A stretch of 64,000 nt of DNA, taken from NCBI RefSeq assembly GCF_030817175.1, contig NZ_JAUSYY010000001.1:3100001-3164000 (forward strand). The letters run 5' to 3'. Origin of the DNA: Agromyces ramosus (lineage in GTDB: Bacteria > Actinomycetota > Actinomycetes > Actinomycetales > Microbacteriaceae). Under the pieces are notes generated by a model. The model was not told the DNA's origin and made no database searches. It saw nothing but the letters and a program-made list of their open reading frames with translations. Made by a program: the position numbers and the translations under genes. Below, in pieces: positions 47,392 through 56,377 of this stretch (the stretch's first letter is position 1; the number at the start of each line of letters is the position of its first letter).

Positions 47392-48689
47392 GCGCGGTCG
47401 AGGCGTTCGACGCCGTCGACCTGATCCGGGCCAAGCGCGACGGCCACGAGCTCGACACCGCCGAGATCCGCTGGCTCATCGACGCGTACACGCGCGGCTA
47501 CGTCGCCGACGAGCAGATGTCGGCCATGACCATGGCGATCTTCCTGAACGGCATGTCGCGTCGCGAGATCCGCGACCTGACGATGGCGATGATCGCGTCG
47601 GGCGAGCGCATGGACTTCTCCGGCCTCGGCAAGCCCACGAGCGACAAGCACTCCACGGGCGGCGTCGGCGACAAGATCACCCTGCCGCTCATGCCGCTCG
47701 TCGCGACCTTCGGGGTCGCCGTGCCGCAGCTGTCGGGTCGTGGTCTGGGCCACACGGGTGGCACGCTCGACAAGCTCGAGTCGATCCCCGGGTGGCGCGC
47801 CGACCTCACGAACGACGAGATGTTCGCGCAGCTGCGCGACGTCGGCGGCGTCATCTGCGCGGCGGGCTCCGGCCTCGCCCCGGCCGACAAGAAGCTCTAC
47901 GCGCTGCGTGACATCACCGGCACCGTCGAGGCGATCCCGCTCATCGCCTCGTCGATCATGTCGAAGAAGATCGCCGAGGGCACGGGCGCTCTCGTGCTCG
48001 ACGTCAAGTTCGGCTCCGGCGCCTTCCTCACCGACATCGACCGCTCGCGAGAGCTGGCGCGCACGATGGTCGAGCTCGGCGAAGACGCCGGCGTCGCGAC
48101 CTCCGCCCTCATCACGAACATGAACGTGCCGCTCGGGCTCACCATCGGCAACGCCAACGAGGTGCGCGAATCGGTCGAGGTGCTCGCCGGCGGCGGGCCG
48201 TCGGATGTCCGTGCGCTCACGGTGGCACTCGCCCGCGAGATGCTCGCACTCGCCGGGCGCAGCGACGTCGACGTCGAGGCCGCGCTCGACGATGGTCGCG
48301 CCATGGACACGTGGCGTCGCTTTGTGGTCGCCCAGGGCGGCGATCCCGATGCCGCGCTCCCCGTTGCGAAGGAGCAGCACGTGGTCACCGCCGATCGCGA
48401 CGGCGTGCTCGTCGACCAGCAGGCGCTGCCCTTCGGCATCGCGGCGTGGCGCCTCGGCGCAGGTCGTGCTCGCAAGGAGGACCCGGTGCACCATGCCGCG
48501 GGCATCGAGCTGCACGCGAAGCCCGGCGATGCCGTGCGTGCCGGTGAGCCGCTGTTCACGTTGCACGCCGACGAGCCGGCTCGTTTCGCGCGGGCGCTCG
48601 ACGCGGTCGACGGTGCCTGGCGCATCGGCGACCCCGGCGACGCCATCGAAGACGGCGGACCACTCATCGCCGATCGCATCGGTCGCTAG
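47388..48689 (+). CDS. deoA: thymidine/pyrimidine-nucleoside phosphorylase
   Basis: A 433-residue phosphorylase splitting thymidine and (deoxy)uridine into base and (deoxy)ribose 1-phosphate. The phosphate site KHSTGGVGDK (about residues 84-93), SGRGLGHTGGTLDKLESIPG (about 117-136) and the C-terminal domain (HHAAGIELHAKPGD) are all present. It follows cdd by overlap, so cytidine could be taken through uridine to uracil and ribose 1-phosphate in one operon. Confidence 0.95.
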   Translation: MSAVEAFDAVDLIRAKRDGHELDTAEIRWLIDAYTRGYVADEQMSAMTMAIFLNGMSRREIRDLTMAMIASGERMDFSGLGKPTSDKHSTGGVGDKITLPLMPLVATFGVAVPQLSGRGLGHTGGTLDKLESIPGWRADLTNDEMFAQLRDVGGVICAAGSGLAPADKKLYALRDITGTVEAIPLIASSIMSKKIAEGTGALVLDVKFGSGAFLTDIDRSRELARTMVELGEDAGVATSALITNMNVPLGLTIGNANEVRESVEVLAGGGPSDVRALTVALAREMLALAGRSDVDVEAALDDGRAMDTWRRFVVAQGGDPDAALPVAKEQHVVTADRDGVLVDQQALPFGIAAWRLGAGRARKEDPVHHAAGIELHAKPGDAVRAGEPLFTLHADEPARFARALDAVDGAWRIGDPGDAIEDGGPLIADRIGR

Positions 48690-48798
48690 CCCGCTCGGCC
48701 GGCAACAGTCCCCGAAGCGTGGAACTCACGGCGCGGTGCGCATCGAACGGGGGTGCCCCAGCTTCGAGAATGCCGAGACTTCGCGGGTGGCGCGCCGC

Positions 48799-48804
48799 TA
48801 TCGT
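48799..48804 (+). promoter_or_regulatory. -10 element, leaderless add transcript
   Basis: TATCGT lies 6 bases before the GTG at 48811, with no ribosome binding site, as in other leaderless genes here. Confidence 0.4.
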
Positions 48805-48810
48805 TGACTC

Positions 48811-49932
48811 GTGAACACGATTCCGACGGAGTACCGCCTTGAGGGCGATGGCACGAGCATCCTCGCCCTGCCGAAGATCTCGCTGCACGACCACCTCGAC
48901 GGCGGGCTTCGCCCGCAGACCCTCGTCGAGCTGGCCGACGAGCTCGGCCTCGAGGTGCCGGCATCCGACGCCGAAGCGCTCGGCGCGTGGTTCACCGCTC
49001 AGTCCAACTCGGGCTCACTCGTCGAGTACCTGAAGACCTTCGACCTCACGACGGCGGTCATGCAGACCAGCGCTGGGCTGATCCGCATCGCTCGAGAGTT
49101 CGTGCAGGACCTCGCCGCCGACGGGGTCATCTACGGTGAGATCCGGTGGGCGCCCGAACAGCACCTCACCCGGGGCCTGAGCCTCGACGAGGCCGTCGAG
49201 GCCGTGCAGGCGGGCATCGAGCAGGGCGTCGACGACGCTCGGCACCAGGGCCGCTTCATCCGCGCCGGTCAGCTCGTCACCGCCATGCGCCACGCCGATC
49301 GCGCGCTCGAGATCGCCGAGCTCGCCGTGCGCCACCGCGAGCGCGGTGTGGTGGGCTTCGACATCGCAGGCGCCGAAGCGGGCTTCCTGCCAAGTCGTCA
49401 TCGCACGGCGTTCGACTTCCTTGCGGGCCAGTTCCTTCCCGTCACGATCCACGCGGGCGAGGCCGACGGCCTCGACTCCATCCGCAGCGCCCTGCTCGAC
49501 GGGCGGGCCCTCCGCCTCGGCCACGGGGTGCGCATCGCCGAAGACCTGCTGATCGAGCGCCAAGACGACGAGAACACCTACGTCTCGCTCGGTCCGGTCG
49601 CGCAGTGGGTTCGCGACCGGGAGATCGCCCTCGAGACGAGTCCGTCGTCGAACCTGCAGACCGGCGCGATCGCGGCGTGGGGCGACGAGCTCGTCGACCA
49701 CCCGTTCGACCTGCTCTACCAGCTCGGGTTCCGTGTCACGGTGAACACCGACAACCGCCTGCAGAGCGGCACGTCGCTCAGTCGCGAGCTCGCGCTCCTC
49801 AGCGACGCGTTCGGGTACGACCTCGACGACATCGAGACGTTCCAGCTCAACGCCGCCGCATCGGCCTTCCTGCCGCTCGACGATCGCGAAGAGCTCGCCG
49901 AGCGCATCCAAGACGGCTTCGACGACGCCTGA
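48811..49932 (+). CDS. add: adenosine deaminase
   Basis: A 373-residue TIM-barrel zinc enzyme deaminating (deoxy)adenosine to (deoxy)inosine. SLHDHLDGG (about residues 25-33) gives the first metal His pair, VTIHAGEADG (about 211-220) the third His with the catalytic Glu, and SPSSNLQTGA and VNTDNRLQSGTSLS (about 271-280 and 311-324) the remaining site. Its inosine product is a substrate for the phosphorylase at 52475-53302. It may start its own leaderless transcript. Confidence 0.95.
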   Translation: MNTIPTEYRLEGDGTSILALPKISLHDHLDGGLRPQTLVELADELGLEVPASDAEALGAWFTAQSNSGSLVEYLKTFDLTTAVMQTSAGLIRIAREFVQDLAADGVIYGEIRWAPEQHLTRGLSLDEAVEAVQAGIEQGVDDARHQGRFIRAGQLVTAMRHADRALEIAELAVRHRERGVVGFDIAGAEAGFLPSRHRTAFDFLAGQFLPVTIHAGEADGLDSIRSALLDGRALRLGHGVRIAEDLLIERQDDENTYVSLGPVAQWVRDREIALETSPSSNLQTGAIAAWGDELVDHPFDLLYQLGFRVTVNTDNRLQSGTSLSRELALLSDAFGYDLDDIETFQLNAAASAFLPLDDREELAERIQDGFDDA

Positions 49933-49993
49933 CGCCCGAACGACGACACGCTCGCCGTGCGCCCGACCGCCGCCCCCTGAACGGAACCCGACC

Positions 49994-50470
49994 ATGACCA
50001 CCATCCCGCCGCTGCCGGACACCGCGGTCGTCCTCGGTGCACGAGCCGACGACTGGCGCGGCGCTGTGCGCGAAGCCGGGCGCGCCCTCACACGATCGGG
50101 GGCGACGAGGTCGGAGTACGCCGACCGCATGATCGCCGTCATCGAGGAATTCGGGGCCTACATCGTCATCGCGCCAGGGCTCGCGCTCGCACACGCCCGT
50201 CCGGGTTCCGATGTGCGTCACGAGGGGCTCGCGGTCGTGACCCTCGCCGTCCCGGTGCCGTTCGGGCATCCGCACAACGACCCGGTTCGCGTCGTGGTCG
50301 GACTCGCGGTCGCGAACGCCGAAGAGCACGTGGCATCCGTTGCGAAGCTCGCGAACGCGTTCAACGACGCCGGCATCGTCGGCCGCATCGCCCGGGCGAC
50401 GACGCCCGCCGAGGTTCGCGCACTGCTCGGCATGGAAGCCGCCGCCGCTCCCTCCGAGGTCGAGGCATGA
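49994..50470 (+). CDS. PTS EIIA component, ascorbate (Ula) type
   Basis: A 158-residue EIIA protein of the fructose/mannitol fold, closest in pattern to UlaC. IVIAPGLALAHARPGSDV (about residues 56-73) contains the phospho-accepting His, and PVPFGHPHNDPVRVVVGLA (about 82-100) is typical. It overlaps the EIIB gene (ATGA). No EIIC is encoded in the window, so the pair is either served by a distant IIC or has a regulatory role. It sits between add and the mutase/phosphorylase genes. Confidence 0.9.
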   Translation: MTTIPPLPDTAVVLGARADDWRGAVREAGRALTRSGATRSEYADRMIAVIEEFGAYIVIAPGLALAHARPGSDVRHEGLAVVTLAVPVPFGHPHNDPVRVVVGLAVANAEEHVASVAKLANAFNDAGIVGRIARATTPAEVRALLGMEAAAAPSEVEA

Positions 50471-50751
50471 GAATCGTCGCCGTCTGCGGGGTGGGCATCG
50501 GCACGTCGGCGATCCTCAAGGTCAACGCCGAGCGGGCGCTCGATCGGCTCGGGCTCATCGCCGACGTCGATGCGAGCGACCTCGCCGGAGTGGCGATCGC
50601 GGCTGCCGATGCGCAGGTGATCCTCACGTCGACCGAGCTGTCGGCGGCCGTGCGCCAGGCCATCGGTCGCAGCTTCGCCGAGATCGTCGAGGTCGAGAAC
50701 TTCTTCGACGTCGACGAGATCGGCGCGAAGCTCGAAGCGTCGCTCGGCTGA
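50467..50751 (+). CDS. PTS EIIB component, ascorbate/lactose type
   Basis: A 94-residue EIIB protein. VCGVGIGTSAILKVNAERAL (about residues 6-25) has the phosphocysteine (Cys7) in the glycine-rich loop typical of UlaB and related EIIB domains. It overlaps the EIIA gene by 4 bases. It ends 5 bases before the convergent mutase, with the palindrome GTCGCCTAGGCGAC (50753-50766) at the junction. No IIC partner nearby. Confidence 0.9.
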   Translation: MRIVAVCGVGIGTSAILKVNAERALDRLGLIADVDASDLAGVAIAAADAQVILTSTELSAAVRQAIGRSFAEIVEVENFFDVDEIGAKLEASLG

Positions 50752-50752
50752 G

Positions 50753-50766
50753 TCGCCTAGGCGACC
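50753..50766. terminator. short palindrome between convergent genes
   Basis: GTCGCCTAGGCGAC is a perfect 14-base palindrome covering the stop of the mutase gene and following EIIB. It may be a weak bidirectional terminator. Confidence 0.35.
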
Positions 50767-52466
50767 AGTTCGCGCATGCCCGCCTCGAGGGCCGAGACGG
50801 CGGCGGATGCCGCTGCGCGACGTTCCTCGACCGTGCCGTCGGCCGACATCGCGTCGATGTAGACCTTGAGCTTGGGCTCGGTTCCGCTCGGCCGCACCAT
50901 CACGCGCGCACCGCCCTCGAGCACGATGCGCAGCACGTCGGAGGGCGGAAGCCCGCCGAAGCCGTCGCTGAGATCCTCGATGCGCTCGACCCTGATGCCG
51001 CCCACCGATGCGGGCGGCGCCGCCCGGAGGCGCGCCATGATCTCGCCGATGCGTTCGAGCTCCGTCACGCGGATCGAGACCTGCGCCGAGTCGTGACATC
51101 CGAACCGCTCGACGAACTCGTCGAGGTGGTCGGCGACCGTGCGGCCGGCGGCCTGCAGCTCGGCGACGAGCGAGAGGAACGCGAGCGCCGCAGAGATGCC
51201 GTCTTTGTCGCGCACGGTGCCGGGGTTCACGAGGTAGCCGAGCGCCTCCTCGAAGCCGAACACGAGGCCGGGTGCGCGGGAGATCCACTTGAAGCCGGTG
51301 AGGGTGGCCTCGAAGTCGAGGTCGTAGGCGTCGGCGATCGCCTCGAGCCCGGGCGACGAGACGATGGAGCACGCGAGCGCGCCGTTCGGCCCGGAGTCGC
51401 CCGTGACGGCCGCAGCACGGCGGGCGGCCTGCCAGCCGAGGAGCAGCCCGACCTCGTTGCCGGTGAGCCGCCGGTAGCCGTCGTCCGATGCGGCATCTGG
51501 GATCGCGACCGCGAGCCGGTCGGCGTCGGGGTCATTCGCGACGACGAGCTCGGCGTCGACCTCGCGGGCACGGGCGAAGCTGAGGTCCATCGCGCCGGGC
51601 TCCTCGGGGTTCGGGAAGGCGACGGTCGGGAAGGCCGGATCGGGCGCGATCTGCTCCTCGACGAGGCTCGGCGTCGCGAACCCCGCGGCTTCGAGCACCC
51701 GTGCCATCGTCTCCCAGCCCACGCCGTGCATCGCGGTGTAGACGACCCGGGGCTGCGTAGTGTGCGCGTCGGCCGCGAGCGCGGTCTGCCGGACGTACTC
51801 GTCGACGACCGACTCGGGCGCCGTCTCGTACGAGCCGCGTGGCAGCTCGGGCACGGTGCTCGATTCGGCCACTTGCAGGATGCGTGCTGCGATCTCGGCG
51901 TCGGCGGGCGCCACGATCTGCGAGCCGTGGTCGTCGCCGCCGAGGTAGACCTTGTAGCCGTTGTCGTTGGGCGGGTTGTGCGATGCCGTGACCATCACCC
52001 CGGCCGACACGTCGAGGTGCCGGACCGCGAACGCCAGCACCGGCGTCGGCAGGAGCCGGGGGAGCAGGATCGCCCGCACTCCGGCGCCCGCCATGACCTC
52101 GGCGGAATCGCGAGCGAACACGTCGGAGTTCTTGCGGCCGTCGTAGCCGATCACGACCGAGGGCGTGGTGCCCGGCGCTGCGCGCTCGACGAGGTAGGCG
52201 GCGAGGCCGGCCGCGGCCTGCGCGACGAGCACTCGGTTCATGCGGTTCGGGCCGGCCGCGATCGCCCCGCGCAGGCCCGCGGTGCCGAAGGCGAGCCGTT
52301 CGTCGAAGCGATCGGCGAGCTCAGCGGATGCCGCGGTGTCGCCGGCTCGCACACCCTCGATGAGCGAGGCGAGCTCAGCCCGGGTCTCGGCGTCGGGGTC
52401 TTGGGCGATCCACGCCTCGGCGAGGGCGAGGCGTGCGGCGTCGCTGGGATCGGTGGGCTGCGACAT
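50757..52466 (-). CDS. phosphohexomutase/phosphopentomutase family enzyme
   Basis: A 569-residue alpha-D-phosphohexomutase. The active Ser is in VMVTASHNPPNDNGYKVY (about residues 143-160), the metal loop is NDPDADRLAVA (about 309-319), the sugar loop is GFEEALGYLV, and the phosphate loop is RPSGTEPKLKVY (about 528-539). The length matches the PgcA/PGM2-like group, whose members act on glucose or pentose 1-phosphates. Next to punA and close to deoA, a phosphopentomutase role (ribose 1-phosphate to ribose 5-phosphate) is a good inference, but glucose or mannose phosphates cannot be excluded. It lies 8 bases downstream of punA. Confidence 0.9.
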   Translation of the reverse strand: MSQPTDPSDAARLALAEAWIAQDPDAETRAELASLIEGVRAGDTAASAELADRFDERLAFGTAGLRGAIAAGPNRMNRVLVAQAAAGLAAYLVERAAPGTTPSVVIGYDGRKNSDVFARDSAEVMAGAGVRAILLPRLLPTPVLAFAVRHLDVSAGVMVTASHNPPNDNGYKVYLGGDDHGSQIVAPADAEIAARILQVAESSTVPELPRGSYETAPESVVDEYVRQTALAADAHTTQPRVVYTAMHGVGWETMARVLEAAGFATPSLVEEQIAPDPAFPTVAFPNPEEPGAMDLSFARAREVDAELVVANDPDADRLAVAIPDAASDDGYRRLTGNEVGLLLGWQAARRAAAVTGDSGPNGALACSIVSSPGLEAIADAYDLDFEATLTGFKWISRAPGLVFGFEEALGYLVNPGTVRDKDGISAALAFLSLVAELQAAGRTVADHLDEFVERFGCHDSAQVSIRVTELERIGEIMARLRAAPPASVGGIRVERIEDLSDGFGGLPPSDVLRIVLEGGARVMVRPSGTEPKLKVYIDAMSADGTVEERRAAASAAVSALEAGMRELVA

Positions 52467-52474
52467 GCGTGCTC

Positions 52475-53302
52475 CTAGAGTGCCGCGACGATCTTGGCGA
52501 GCAGGCCGCTGATGACGGGTTCCGCCTCGCGGCCGGCCTCGATGACCTCTGCGTGGCTGAGCGGCGATTCCTGGATGCCGGCGGCGAGGTTCGTGATCAG
52601 CGACATGCCGAGCACCTCCATGCCGGACTGCCGGGCGGCGATCGCCTCGAGCGCCGTCGACATGCCGACGATGTGGCCGCCGATCGTCTTGGCCATCTGC
52701 ACCTCGGCCGGGGTCTCGTAGTGCGGACCACGGAACTGGCAGTAGACGCCTTCGTCGAGGCCGGGCGCGATCGAGTGCGCGAGGTCGCGGAGCCGACGCG
52801 AGTAGAGGTCGGTGAGGTCGATGAACGTGGCGCCCTCGAGCGGCGAGTCGGCGGTGAGGTTGATGTGGTCGCTGATGAGCACGGGAGTACCGGGCGCCCA
52901 GTGCTCCTTGATGCCGCCCGCGCCGTTGGTGAGGACCATCGTCGTGGCGCCGGCCGCCGCCGCCGTGCGCACGGAGTGCACGACCCGCCGAACGCCGTGG
53001 CCCTCGTAGTAGTGCGTGCGGGCGCCGATGACGAGTGCGCGCTTGCCGCTCGGCAGGAGCACCGAGCGGAGGGTGCCGACATGACCTTCGAGCGCGGGCT
53101 TGGAGAAGCCGGGCACGTCGGTCGCCGCGATCGTGTGGGTCGTCTCGCCGATGAGCTCGGCCGCTCGACCCCAGCCGCTGCCGAGCGTGAGGGCGATGTC
53201 GTGGCGTTCGACGCCGGTGAGGTCTGCGATACGCGCGGCCGCTTTGGCAGCGATGGCGAACGGGTCTGCGGTCGGGTCGTCGAGCGGGTTGGCATCGTGC
53301 AT
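52475..53302 (-). CDS. punA: purine nucleoside phosphorylase
   Basis: A 275-residue trimeric-type PNP that phosphorolyses inosine and guanosine. LTLGSGWG (about residues 39-46) and ARTHYYEGHG (about 94-103) contain phosphate-site residues. TNGAGGIKEHW (about 126-136), QFRGPHYETPAEV (about 190-202) and GMSTALEAIAARQSGMEVLGMSLITNLAAG (about 214-243) are family blocks, the last carrying the purine-site Asn. First gene of a two-gene operon with the mutase. Confidence 0.95.
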   Translation of the reverse strand: MHDANPLDDPTADPFAIAAKAAARIADLTGVERHDIALTLGSGWGRAAELIGETTHTIAATDVPGFSKPALEGHVGTLRSVLLPSGKRALVIGARTHYYEGHGVRRVVHSVRTAAAAGATTMVLTNGAGGIKEHWAPGTPVLISDHINLTADSPLEGATFIDLTDLYSRRLRDLAHSIAPGLDEGVYCQFRGPHYETPAEVQMAKTIGGHIVGMSTALEAIAARQSGMEVLGMSLITNLAAGIQESPLSHAEVIEAGREAEPVISGLLAKIVAAL

Positions 53303-53386
53303 CCCACCACTCTAATGATGCGTCCGGATGCCTCGGGCGGTCGTGCTCGTTTGCTGGCCTTTCCCGCCCTAGGCCAGAATGTGAGC

Positions 53387-54817
53387 ATGGCCTACGAGTT
53401 CGAACGCACGCAACGCATTGCAATCCTCGGAGGCGGGCCAGGCGGATATGAGGCGGCGCTTGCCGGCGCGCAACTCGGAGCGGAGGTGACGCTCATCGAA
53501 CGGGCCGGCGTCGGCGGCTCCGCGGTGCTCACCGACGTCGTGCCGTCGAAGTCGCTCATCGCGACCGCCGAGGCGTCGAACGCCGTGAAGGAGGCCGCCG
53601 ACCTCGGCGTGCAGTTCTACGCGAAGGGCCAGGCCGACAAGGCCGTCAAGCCCGAGGTCGCGATCAACCTCGCCGCCGTCAACAAGCGGCTCCTCGGCCT
53701 CGCCGCCCAGCAGTCCGAAGACATGCGCACGAACCTCATCGACGCCGGCGTGCACCTCGTGCAGGGCGAGGGCCGGCTCGACGGGGCGAACGCGATCATC
53801 GTCGCGACCGCGAAGGGCGGCACCGACTTCGACCGCATCGAGGCCGACACCCTCGTGCTCTCGGTGGGCGCGTCGCCGCGGGTGCTGCCGACCGCCGTGC
53901 CCGACGGCGAGCGCATCCTCACGTGGACCCAGCTCTACCACCTCCAGCAGATCCCCGAGCACCTCATCGTCGTCGGATCCGGCGTCACCGGCGCCGAGTT
54001 CGCCTCCGCCTATCGCGCACTCGGTGCGAAGGTCACCCTCATCTCGAGCCGCGACCAGGTGCTTCCGGGTGAAGACGCCGACGCGGCATCCGTCATCGAG
54101 AAGGTCTTCAAGCGCAACGGCATGAAGGTCATGAACAAGTCGCGGGCCGAGTCGGTCGTGCGCGACGGCGACAGTGTCGTCGCGACGCTCACCGACGGCC
54201 GTGAGGTGCGCGGCAGCCACTGCCTCATGGCGGTCGGCTCCGTGCCGAACACGACCGACCTCGGCCTCGAGGAGGCGGGGGTGCAGCTCTCCGACGACGG
54301 CCACATCCGGGTCAACCGCGTCGCGCGCACCTCGATGCCCAACATCTACGCGGCGGGCGATTGCACGACGTTCCTGCCGCTGGCCTCCGTGGCCTCGATG
54401 CAGGGCCGCACCGCCGTCTTCCACGCGATGGGCGACATCGTGAACCCGCCCGAGCTGCGCAACATCACCTCGAACATCTTCACGCAGCCCGAGATCGCCA
54501 CGGTCGGCTGGACCGAGAACGAGATCGAGGACGGCGTCGTGCCCGGCGTGGTCTACAAGCTGCCGCTCTCATCGAACCCGCGCGCGAAGATGATGGGCAT
54601 CCGCGACGGCTTCGTGAAGCTCTTCGCCTCGAGTGGCTCGGGTGCGATCATCGGCGGCGTCATCGTGGCGCCCAAGGCCTCCGAGCTCATCTTCCCGCTC
54701 GCGCTCGCCGTCGAGCACCGCCTCACGGTCGACCAGTTCGCCGAGGCGTTCCCGGTCTACCCGTCGCTCAGCGGTTCATTGACGGATGCCGCGAGGGCGA
54801 TGCACATCGTACGCTGA
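53387..54817 (+). CDS. Lpd-like NAD(P)H-quinone reductase, no redox disulfide
   Basis: A 476-residue flavoprotein of the pyridine nucleotide-disulfide reductase family. The FAD motif is ILGGGPGGYEAALAGAQLG (about residues 14-32), the NAD motif VVGSGVTGAEFASAYRALGAKV (about 191-212), and the second FAD motif NIYAAGDC (about 324-331), followed by the dimerisation domain. Where lipoamide dehydrogenase has the CxxxxC pair, this reads GGSAVLTDVVPSKSLI, with both Cys absent. That is the pattern of mycobacterial LpdA (Rv3303c-type) quinone reductases, so NAD(P)H-dependent quinone reduction is preferred over dithiol chemistry. It is divergent from punA. Confidence 0.9.
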   Translation: MAYEFERTQRIAILGGGPGGYEAALAGAQLGAEVTLIERAGVGGSAVLTDVVPSKSLIATAEASNAVKEAADLGVQFYAKGQADKAVKPEVAINLAAVNKRLLGLAAQQSEDMRTNLIDAGVHLVQGEGRLDGANAIIVATAKGGTDFDRIEADTLVLSVGASPRVLPTAVPDGERILTWTQLYHLQQIPEHLIVVGSGVTGAEFASAYRALGAKVTLISSRDQVLPGEDADAASVIEKVFKRNGMKVMNKSRAESVVRDGDSVVATLTDGREVRGSHCLMAVGSVPNTTDLGLEEAGVQLSDDGHIRVNRVARTSMPNIYAAGDCTTFLPLASVASMQGRTAVFHAMGDIVNPPELRNITSNIFTQPEIATVGWTENEIEDGVVPGVVYKLPLSSNPRAKMMGIRDGFVKLFASSGSGAIIGGVIVAPKASELIFPLALAVEHRLTVDQFAEAFPVYPSLSGSLTDAARAMHIVR

Positions 54818-54861
54818 GGGGACGCAGCGCTGCGTGTCAGCGCCGACATCCTGGGGGACAG

Positions 54862-56376
54862 ATGAATCTGCGCGTGAAATCAGTCGAGGCGTCGATCGCC
54901 GACTCCCACGACGTGGAGCGGAGCCTCAAGCGCTCACTCGGCACCTGGGACCTCGCGCTCATGGGCATCGCCGTCGCGGTCGGTGCCGGCATCTTCTCGG
55001 TCGGCGCCCAGGCGGCGGCGAACTTCGCCGGTCCGAGCGTGACGGTCTCGTTCATCCTCGCCGCGGTCACGTGCGGGCTCGCGATCATGTGCTACGCCGA
55101 GTTCGCGTCGACCGTGCCCGTTGCGGGCAGCGCCTACACCTTCACCTACGCGACCATGGGCGAACTGCTCGCCTGGATCATCGGCTGGGACCTCATCCTC
55201 GAGATGTTCACCGGCGCCGCCGTCATCGCCAAGTACTGGGGCGTCTACCTCGGTGAGGCCCTGCTGGCCTTCGGCCTTCCGTTCCCGGCGGTGCTCGAGA
55301 TCGGTGGCATCGAGGTGAGCTGGCCCGCCTTCCTCATCGTCGCGGTCTTCACTGCGCTGCTCGTCGCCGGCACGAAGCTCACCGCACGCGTCGGCTCGGT
55401 GTTCACGCTCATCAAGGTCGCGATCGTGCTGTTCGTGATCGTCGTGGGCTTCTTCTTCATCAACGCCGCGAACTACGTGCCGTTCATCCCCGAGTCGGTG
55501 CCCACCGAGGGCGGCTCCGGCGACGCATGGGCGCAGTCGCTCTTCTCGTGGGCGACCGGCGCGGCACCGGCGCAATACGGCATCTTCGGCATGCTCGCTG
55601 CGGCGTCGCTCGTGTTCTTCGCGTTCATCGGCTTCGACGTCGTCGCGACCAGTGCCGAAGAGGTGCACGAGCCTCAGAAGCGCCTCCCGCGCGGCATATT
55701 CCTCGGTCTCGGCATCGTCACGGCACTCTACGTGCTCGTCTCGATCGTCATGACCGGCATGGTGTCATACAAGGAGCTCGCGGCTGAAGAGACGCCGTCG
55801 CTCGCGACCGCCTTCCGCCTCATCGGGCAGGACTGGGCGTCGGCGGTGATCTCGGTCGGCGCGTTGGCCGGCCTCACCACCGTCATCATGGTGCTGCTCC
55901 TCGGCCTCTCGCGCATCGTCTTCGCGCTGAGCCGCGACGGCCTCCTGCCGCGGTGGCTGTCGAAGACGACCGAGCACACCAAGACGCCGGCCCGCATCCA
56001 GATCATCGGCGGCACCGTCGTCGCGCTGACTGCCGCGTTCACCGACGTGGGGCTCCTCGAGGAGATGATCAACATCGGCACGCTCTCGGCGTTCGTGCTG
56101 GTGAGCCTCGGCATCGTGGTGCTGCGCCGCACGCGGCCCGATCTGCCGCGCGGGTTCCGCGTTCCGTGGTCGCCCGTGCTGCCGATCCTCTCGGCGGTGC
56201 TGTGCCTGTGGCTGATGCTCAACCTCACGACGCTCACGTGGGTGCGCTTCCTCGTGTGGCTCGCGATCGGCATCGTGATCTACCTCATCTACGGCCGGCG
56301 TCGCTCGCGACTCGGGCTCGAGGGGGTCAGCGAGGTCGAGGTGCCGACGCCGCAGGGTGCGCCGCCGCCGGTCTGA
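54862..56376 (+). CDS. APC-family amino-acid permease
   Basis: A 504-residue permease with about twelve or thirteen helices, of the cationic amino-acid transporter (CAT/YfnA) branch. It begins with LKRSLGTWDLALMGIAVAVGAGIF (about residues 23-46), where the unwound helix 1 GAGIF motif binds substrate. YAEFASTVPVAGSAYTFTYATMGEL (about 78-102) and FFAFIGFDVVATSAEEVHEPQKRLPRGI (about 253-280) are further family blocks. ATG 54862 has GGGGGA upstream. Substrate not assignable. Single gene, convergent with the carboxylase gene with 1 base between stops. Confidence 0.93.
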   Translation: MNLRVKSVEASIADSHDVERSLKRSLGTWDLALMGIAVAVGAGIFSVGAQAAANFAGPSVTVSFILAAVTCGLAIMCYAEFASTVPVAGSAYTFTYATMGELLAWIIGWDLILEMFTGAAVIAKYWGVYLGEALLAFGLPFPAVLEIGGIEVSWPAFLIVAVFTALLVAGTKLTARVGSVFTLIKVAIVLFVIVVGFFFINAANYVPFIPESVPTEGGSGDAWAQSLFSWATGAAPAQYGIFGMLAAASLVFFAFIGFDVVATSAEEVHEPQKRLPRGIFLGLGIVTALYVLVSIVMTGMVSYKELAAEETPSLATAFRLIGQDWASAVISVGALAGLTTVIMVLLLGLSRIVFALSRDGLLPRWLSKTTEHTKTPARIQIIGGTVVALTAAFTDVGLLEEMINIGTLSAFVLVSLGIVVLRRTRPDLPRGFRVPWSPVLPILSAVLCLWLMLNLTTLTWVRFLVWLAIGIVIYLIYGRRRSRLGLEGVSEVEVPTPQGAPPPV

Positions 56377-56377
56377 G

